Source: Apodospora peruviana
Lineage: Eukaryota; Ascomycota; Sordariomycetes; Sordariales; Lasiosphaeriaceae
DNA: 64,000 nt
Assembly (NCBI GenBank): GCA_033439685.1
Contig: JAUEDM010000004.1
Span: 806,001-870,000, forward strand
Reading direction: 5' to 3'
Under the pieces are notes generated by a model that was not told where the DNA came from, did no database searches, and worked only from the letters and a program-made list of their open reading frames with translations. Both the position numbers and the translations under genes were made by a program. How positions within the stretch are numbered: position 1 is the stretch's first letter; every line of letters starts with the position of its first letter. Shown in pieces: positions 58,273-64,000 of this stretch.

Positions 58273-58426
58273 TTACACCACATTCCACGGTAAATAGTAG
58301 CCATCGAGAACTTCCAGTAAAACCCGTCTCAGGCCTAGCAGCCGTTCATAAAAGATGTTACAGACGAGGATTTTACAGGGTTTTGTAAGGGACTCAATGA
58401 CTCCTATCTACCGTGGAATGGCGTAA
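58273..58426. repeat. Long imperfect inverted repeat
   Basis: The left arm 58273-58297 (with CATTCCACGGTA) pairs with 58404-58426 (TACCGTGGAATG). Pairing continues inward: CATCGAG with CTCAATG, AGTAAAACCC with GGGTTTTGTA, and CCCGTCT with AGACGAGG. Many mismatches are transitions. It starts 18 bases after the stop codon of the Zn2Cys6 gene. It could be a foldback element (MITE-like) or form a hairpin in the 3' UTR. Confidence 0.6.
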
Positions 58427-60314
58427 ATTCTGGTGCCTAGATAGGTAGATAGGAGACAGCATGGATACAGAAGTTCTTCTCCACAACTGTCTTGTCTTCT
58501 CGAGCTCAACTCGCTTCCAACTTCACTGCAGGTGATTATTTAAAAGTTCCACATTGTTTTGTAGCGTAAGCCACGGCGGAAACAACGCTATTGGAACGTG
58601 CATCAGACTCTATCAAGTCTAGTTTGTAAGTCAAAAAAGAACACACCGGCGATTCCTACTAACACAGAGCTTTTAATTAGGTAGGTAGCCATGGCAGAAG
58701 GCTGACATAGATTCTGTATGTAATCAAGTTATACTTAATATTGTACGCTAATTGATGTGATTTGATGGCATGCAGGTGAGAACAGCGGTACTAGGGAGTA
58801 TCAAGTTTGTGCAACGCAGTGCCCGTTTAAACCGAGAGTACATACTACATAGTACATGCTCGGACCACATGATCCATGTCTTACTGATGGGCAACTTTCT
58901 GCGAGCTTATTACCTACATGAGTTGGTACCTACTTCAAGTTTATGCAGGTGGGCATAACCAAAATTCCTCGCATGGATGTCGGCCACGGACATGGCGGAT
59001 AGAGGGTCTCCACACGCTATAATAAGCTCTTACTGGTGATTTCGATCGTCTTACGGTCAAAAGACGGTAAACAGAAGCTTGTCTTGACGACCCTGGGCAG
59101 GGCGGCTGCTTGATTCCATAACAGTGTCTGATTGGCTAGCTTACGACACGACTAATGCTTGTGGGTGACAGGTGGAATTGCAGAGAGACCGCAAGATACT
59201 ACCTGAGTCAATTTGAAGGCTTGAAATAAGTTGTAACATGACCTTTGACAATTATACCATCGTCTTCTTGTGGTTACGTTTCTACGGCTACGGGCTAGCA
59301 GTGTGAGAGTCTCCGTGTACCTCCCTAGGTATACAGCTGCTAGCATCGATATGACAAAATATGCTGGCCATTATAACTAGGTACCCAAAAGTACCTATGG
59401 AAATCTTCATGTTTCATATGATCCTATCTGGGAAATGCTTCTCCTTCCAGCTCATGGTGAGTTGTGCACATCATCCATGCTGATCTCATCTTTGATCCGC
59501 AGACTACCTAATGGCATGCCTCAATAATCTCAAGCAGCAGCCACTTCCACGTGCTAAAATAGCGGTCAACACCTGAGCGGTACGGTATGCACATCCAGCG
59601 AAATACCGGTCTAACCCCGTACAATCCCCGAATAAACCGGTAAACCCCTGGCTGTTAATTATTATCCACATATAAAGCAACATTTTGCGGTCTTAGGCAG
59701 CTAAATCCGTGTCTGGTAAGCGGCTTGCGCCACTTTAGTTTCAAGACACACCTTACTCACGAAATAGGCACCCAGATACTGAGCGAGAGTGCAACTGAGC
59801 TACACCGCGGCGCGAGACCAACCGACCCAGCAAAATATTCCGAGATACTGCATTTCTGCTGACCGTGGGGGGAAAGAACCTAGGTATTGTTTCATCCTCA
59901 ACCACCAGCCTTGCATCCTTAACGGCTGCCTGCCAGCAGCTTTGCGAATGACTTATTCGAAATTACCTAGATATCTTCGAACTATTTGGTCCAGACCTGC
60001 TCTAATTTGAGCAAGTCTGCCTTGCATTTCGACGTGTTCAGTTGTAGTTCGCACACCAGACGAGAGTTCCATTGGCTGGAGTATCGATTCAGCCCATGGT
60101 GGCCTCCGAGACGCCTCCAGACGACTTTCTTTCCTACCCCTCACCAGGCATAAGGCACTCTCCCGAGAGTTCAAATTTCAAACGCCACAGTCGGTCCAAA
60201 GTGTGCCCGGTCCGATGCAGAACACCATCTGGTTCATCGAACCCCGCAGACACGTTCAGGTACGATTCCTGACGTTGGAACACCGTGGATACTCTGCCAC
60301 ATACATGCAGTCAT
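58427..60314. other. AT-rich gene-poor region
   Basis: About 1.9 kb with no supported gene. TAGGTA-type motifs are dense (58441-58454, 58678-58690, 59324-59333, 59377-59398). The short frames here have no domain or splice support. Confidence 0.45.
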
Positions 60315-61783
60315 GGACCCGATAAGTATAATATCCGTTGTGGTAAGATGCTCCATTTCTTCTAGATCTCTTCTCTTTCACCGCTGATGATGAATTCCAC
60401 ACGGTCGTAGGTCTCCACCACCTCATCATGTCTATCCACGGCGAAAAAGCTGTATGACCTCCGGGAAAAGTACAACGATGCGCCAGTGGTCGTCGTCTCG
60501 ATATGCTCCGAGTCAAACGTCATCTTGGCTTCCCTCACCCAGATGCAGATGTTGCTTCTCCAGAAGAAGAGTATGACTGACGTGCCACCCGAGTTTCCAG
60601 CCGTCCTGGACCAGGCCGTGACGGGATGCATGGTGGTATTTAGCTGCCTGGATCTCGAACTCCAACGTATGGTCTCTAGGGGGTCCGAGCCCAAGCGGAT
60701 TCTATGGAGAGCACGAGTTCGCCTTGTTTGGAACGAGACAAAGCTAACTGAGCTGCTGGGTGCCCTACGCGGGCAGCAAGCTGCTATTAATTTGTTCATA
60801 CAGCTACTCCAGTTGTATGTCAAGCCTGGGCTCTTCCTCCCTAAGGGGAACGCCTCAAATGCCTATGCTGACAGACTATTGACAGGAACACACTGGGTGA
60901 AATCAAACATATGTTGCAGCAGCAAAGAAGCACCGTGCAGACGTCTGCTCAAATAACCCAGTCACTGCGCTCCCAAAATCCATCTATCAAAGTTCCAAAT
61001 TCTGTTTATGGCGGCCAAGAGCGCTCAGTTGCTGGCTTCCCGGTGGACGCGGTTTCCATGACCGCACCGTCAGACTTGGAGTTTGACTTCGATGATGTTG
61101 CTGTCAATAGCAGAGTATACAGAAGGACTCTCGCCCAAGCTCAAGTCCAGACGCAAACGACAACGCATAACCAAATACCTCGCCTTTCAGATCAGCCTGA
61201 CCCAAAGCCAGCAAACCAAGCAAATCCAATCTTATATCCAGAGGGTTGGAGCAGCGACTCCTCCGTCTATGCAGACCAACTTCTTCATAGCCCCAACGAC
61301 TCTGACGTACGCAATCCCGCCACCCCCTCGTCAGCGGCAACTCCATCACCGACGGATCCCCCCCAGAAAGAAGACAAGATACTAAACACCAATCTTGTCT
61401 CCCATCTCGAATCAGATATTGGGGAAGGAATAAAGCCACTGACCGCTGCTATACAAACTCACGAGGTGAATCCAGTGTCCCCAGTGGCTCAGGACGATGT
61501 CCGCCGGCCTCCGCCTGTGTACGCAGCTTCTACGACTCTTGCGGTCCCAGCCATTCCCTCGGCTCAAGCATCAAAACATCAGGGCATTTCGTCAACTAGA
61601 ACCAAAGTACCCTCGGTCAACAACGCGCAGTTTCATGACGCTACAGAGGATGCGGTCAAAAACATATCTACCGCAACCCCGACTTTGCCGCGGAGCCGTG
61701 GGCGTAGGGACATGGATTGGGTTTCTTCTTTCGCCATGGGCCGTCGGGGCGGATACCCAGGCAGAGGAGGGTCACGTTACTGA
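60315..61783 (+). CDS. Protein with fungal STAND-type N-terminal domain
   Basis: Exons 60315-60344, 60411-60814 and 60886-61783 give 443 residues. The first exon codes for only MDPISIISVV; after splicing it continues VSTTSSCLSTAKKLYDLREKY, the amphipathic start typical of the fungal N-terminal domain seen on NACHT/STAND receptors and related regulators. The helical domain extends to about residue 180 (WNETKLTELLGALRGQQAAINLFIQLLQ, then LGEIKHMLQQQ). No NACHT or repeat domain follows. The C-terminal 250 residues are disordered and rich in Ser, Pro and Gln, ending in an Arg/Gly-rich tail. It may be a free-standing signalling adaptor, but function is not known. Intron donors are GTAAGA and GTATGT. 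Confidence 0.72.
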
Positions 61784-62121
61784 GACGCGGCGAGAGTTCC
61801 TGGACTTTCTTATTAGGAAACCCTGGAACACGGCCATAATAGAGACACCAGGCGCTTTGGCGCATCTACCTAAGGGACACAGACTCAATCCAGCATACTT
61901 TCGATTCACAACATGAACGGGGCGATAAGTGTTCGTATCTGAAGAGCCCAAAAGCTTCAAATCGAGCTGACAGTGCGCTGGCATCGTCGGAGGCTCGTCA
62001 GATAAGAAATTCGATCCGAAACCTAGCACAGACACTATAAAATCTGGTGCAGCTAATTTCCGTAAGTCTCTTTCATGATTTCAAAAAGAAAAGAGTCATG
62101 TCAGGATCCATCAGAAGGATA
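61784..62121. other. Intergenic stretch
   Basis: A second frame overlapping the gene above runs on to 61916 with protein-like content (REFLDFLIRKPWNTAII), so a different 3' splice form of that gene is possible. Nothing else is recognised. Confidence 0.3.
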
Positions 62122-62215
62122 GGGGCCACCCGGGGATTGAACCCGGGACCTCTCGCAAGAATTGCTCAGGTTTCAAAAACCCTAAGCGAGAATCATACCA
62201 CTAGACCAGCGGCCC
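62122..62215 (-). tRNA. tRNA-Pro (anticodon AGG) with intron
   Basis: The minus strand folds as a full cloverleaf. The acceptor stem GGGCCGC pairs with GTGGCCC, with one G-U pair. The D-arm is TGGTCTAGTGGTATGA, the anticodon stem CTCGC pairs with GCGAG, and the T-arm has GGTTCAATCCC. The loop reads TTAGGG before an intron of about 22 bases placed one base 3' of the anticodon, the standard position. TCTAGTGGTATGATTCTCGCTT is typical of eukaryotic tRNA-Pro. A T-rich stretch about 30 bases downstream may serve as the Pol III terminator. Confidence 0.93.
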
Positions 62216-62450
62216 TTGTTGTTTGGATCTGTACGATAGATCGAAATTTGAAGTAATATATATCGTTTGAATATCGTGAGCATTGCGTTACTACCTCGTA
62301 TAAATCCCCTCTCGTGAGTGGTACCTCATGGAAGCCCATTCCGTTCCAGACAAACAAACCAGAAATAGTCATAGGTGCTAAACAGGGGAAGACAAAAACA
62401 TAGCAGAAAAGAAACAGTGTATCCCCACCCCCAGGTATATATGTCCATAC

Positions 62451-63358
62451 TCATTTTGTCCGTCTAGTTCTAGTCTTCTTCTCGAGCCCATGTTTCCTCT
62501 GCCGATGTCTGAGGAGGTGGTCCGGTCTTGCAAACGTCTTTGAGGGACACCACTGACAACGGGACCTAGCGGTCGAGATGCCCTGTCCTTCAGCGAAGTC
62601 GGGGTGCTTCGATTTAAGGTGCTTTTTCATGTCAGCTGAGTACTGGAATCCCTTGTTGCAGACCGGGCACTTTTCGGGTCTCTCGATCTTGCGTTGCTCT
62701 CGCCTTTGTATGTTCAAACAGTGTTAATCAATCTTTCCGAGATGGCTGGATTGGTGATTGTTTCAAGGGGAACCTACGCGCTCAGAACGGGACAACTGGT
62801 TTGTTGCCTGCGAGGTGTTCTCTGGTGAGAGTTCGTTTGTGGTTGGTCTCTTATTGCCGTCAATGGTGGAACTACCGTGATGCTGGCCTCTTGTGTCGAC
62901 CCCGTGGGGAACTCCCAGGCTCCAGGCTGAGCTTGTGGTGCCCTGAGATTCATTGCAGGAGTGGTTGGGAAGTAGATATCCCCCGAGTCTGTGGGCGACG
63001 GTGTAAAGTGGTAGTTGGTGACCGACTGCATTGTCGAATTGCTGGTCGCCACAGCTGTCTGGCTGATGGACTCGTTGAATAACTCTCCCCCAAGACCTAG
63101 GCCGTAACTCAATCCCGAGTTCCAGTCAAGAAACGAGCTGGTGTTGGAAAAGAGTGCCGTCTCCCCGTAGGTGGTAGGGCAGAATAGGCCCGCTTCAGGG
63201 GGTGGTGGAAAGCTGTCTAGAGTCCCTCCTGCAAAGTCCTTCGGGTTGGCAGCAAGGAGGTCATCGACACCGTTCCATGTTGGGTCCAGCTCGAAGTTAA
63301 TCCCATCCATTGAGTTGAGCCAGTCAAAAGTGAACTCGTCTCCTGGGGCTCTATCCAT
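62451..63358 (-). CDS. C2H2 zinc-finger protein, two fingers
   Basis: Exons 63358-62778 and 62703-62451 (GTAGGT donor) give 277 residues. The N-terminal 190 residues are acidic, then Ser/Thr/Pro-rich, with FDWLNSMDGINFELDP near the start, which could be an activation region. The second exon carries two C2H2 fingers near the C-terminus: CPVCNKGFQYSADMKKHLKSKH and CQWCPSKTFARPDHLLRHRQRKH, followed by a Lys/Arg tail. It is probably a DNA-binding regulator of unknown targets. A tRNA-Pro lies downstream. Confidence 0.8.
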
Positions 63359-64000
63359 CTTGGGTTGCCGATATGGGCTCCGAAACTTGGTGGTTGTTGA
63401 TGTTGTGTAAATTGCAATGCTTGTTTTCGAAACTGCTTTTGGCGATGTTTTGCTATCCGTAGTCTTACTAGCCTACGGATTCAATTGGTGGTCGGTACCT
63501 TTTTGTGACGTTATTCCAGGTCACCAATCTCTTGATCACAAGGCATCAGTGGACTGTGAAGGGCCAGGGAAAGTAGGGGATGGTGAACGGAAACACACCT
63601 TGTCCAGAAGATATCCATGCAGCTCATCCCAAGCACCATCTTCCTTCCATAGTCTACCACTACGGCCAAGGTCCCAAATGTGTTGTGGACTGGACCTCTC
63701 CCCATCTTTGCATCGGGATCTCGCATCTGACATTCTCGTACACAAGGCATCTAGCTGCCGCCATAAAAATGTTGTGACTGGCAACCTCCGTTGCGGACAA
63801 CAACAGCAGAGATGGGATCCCAATATAAAAAAAAGGATTTGTCCAGCCCACAACAGACTCTGAACAATTGAGAAGCCGAAGAGATTCAAACTCTGAAATA
63901 AGCCGCCGTGTCAGTCACCAAAACTTCATCATTCAATCAGAGGCGAGCTTACGAATTGTCCAAGAGGAAGGAAGGCCATTGACTCGAAGTTGAGCAGGAG
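63359..64000. other. Upstream region of the C2H2 gene, window edge
   Basis: Overlapping frames exist on both strands (plus 63417-63863, minus 63889-63536) without any recognisable domain. It is likely promoter and leader of the C2H2 gene. A gene reaching in from beyond 64000 cannot be excluded. Confidence 0.35.

Noticed and set aside
1..64000. CRISPR arrays, bacterial operons or prophage features
   Set aside because: No regularly spaced repeats were seen, and intron-containing genes show this is a fungal nuclear genome.

Overview
The window is nuclear DNA of a filamentous ascomycete, most probably a Sordariomycete. The evidence is short introns (about 50 to 95 bases, with GTANGT donors, RCTRAC-like branch points and YAG acceptors), monocistronic genes on both strands, a HET-domain gene, a UstYa-like gene, an Arb1 silencing subunit, a Git3-type receptor, a Zn2Cys6 regulator and a eukaryotic tRNA-Pro with an intron. 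Gene models below were joined by hand from reading frame and splice signals, so exon ends are inference unless stated. Family names come from recognised motifs, not from a search. Layout: 0-3.3 kb holds a small cysteine-rich gene beside a broken relative, then a secretory-route cytochrome b561 protein. 3.5-6.1 kb is a CorA-like membrane protein with an unusual repeated C-terminal half. 6.7-8.2 kb holds weak or decayed coding remnants. 8.4-12.6 kb is an accessory segment: a HET-domain gene, a minus-strand repeat peptide gene with Kex2-like sites, and a plus-strand UstYa-like (DUF3328) gene. These last two resemble the core of a fungal ribosomal-peptide (dikaritin-type) locus, but both show signs of decay. 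12.9-49.9 kb is mostly conserved housekeeping: Prp22 splicing helicase, a Pmp3 proteolipid, Arb1 of the siRNA chaperone complex, Ipk2 inositol polyphosphate kinase, Clp1 mRNA 3'-end factor, a Git3-type receptor, a class I glutamine amidotransferase, a Ppx1-type exopolyphosphatase, the head-to-head mitochondrial pair ATP25 and RPO41, a small secreted cysteine-rich protein, and the head-to-head pair Arc1 and an LSH/DDM1/Irc5-type SNF2 ATPase. 51-63.4 kb mixes regulators (two C2H2 proteins, one Zn2Cys6 protein), the GINS subunit Psf2, a hypothetical low-complexity protein, a decayed hypothetical gene, a fungal STAND-type N-terminal-domain protein and a tRNA-Pro. Long gene-poor stretches lie at 20.8-23.4, 27.2-30.2, 42.99-44.1, 50.0-51.1 and 58.3-60.3 kb. 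They carry AT-rich sequence, short CTAGGTA/TACCTAG motifs and imperfect inverted repeats. Functional links: Prp22 and Clp1 act in mRNA maturation; ATP25 and RPO41 in mitochondrial gene expression; Arb1 and the LSH-type ATPase in heterochromatin; the receptor and Ipk2 in nutrient and phosphate signalling. No operon-like organisation is expected or seen.
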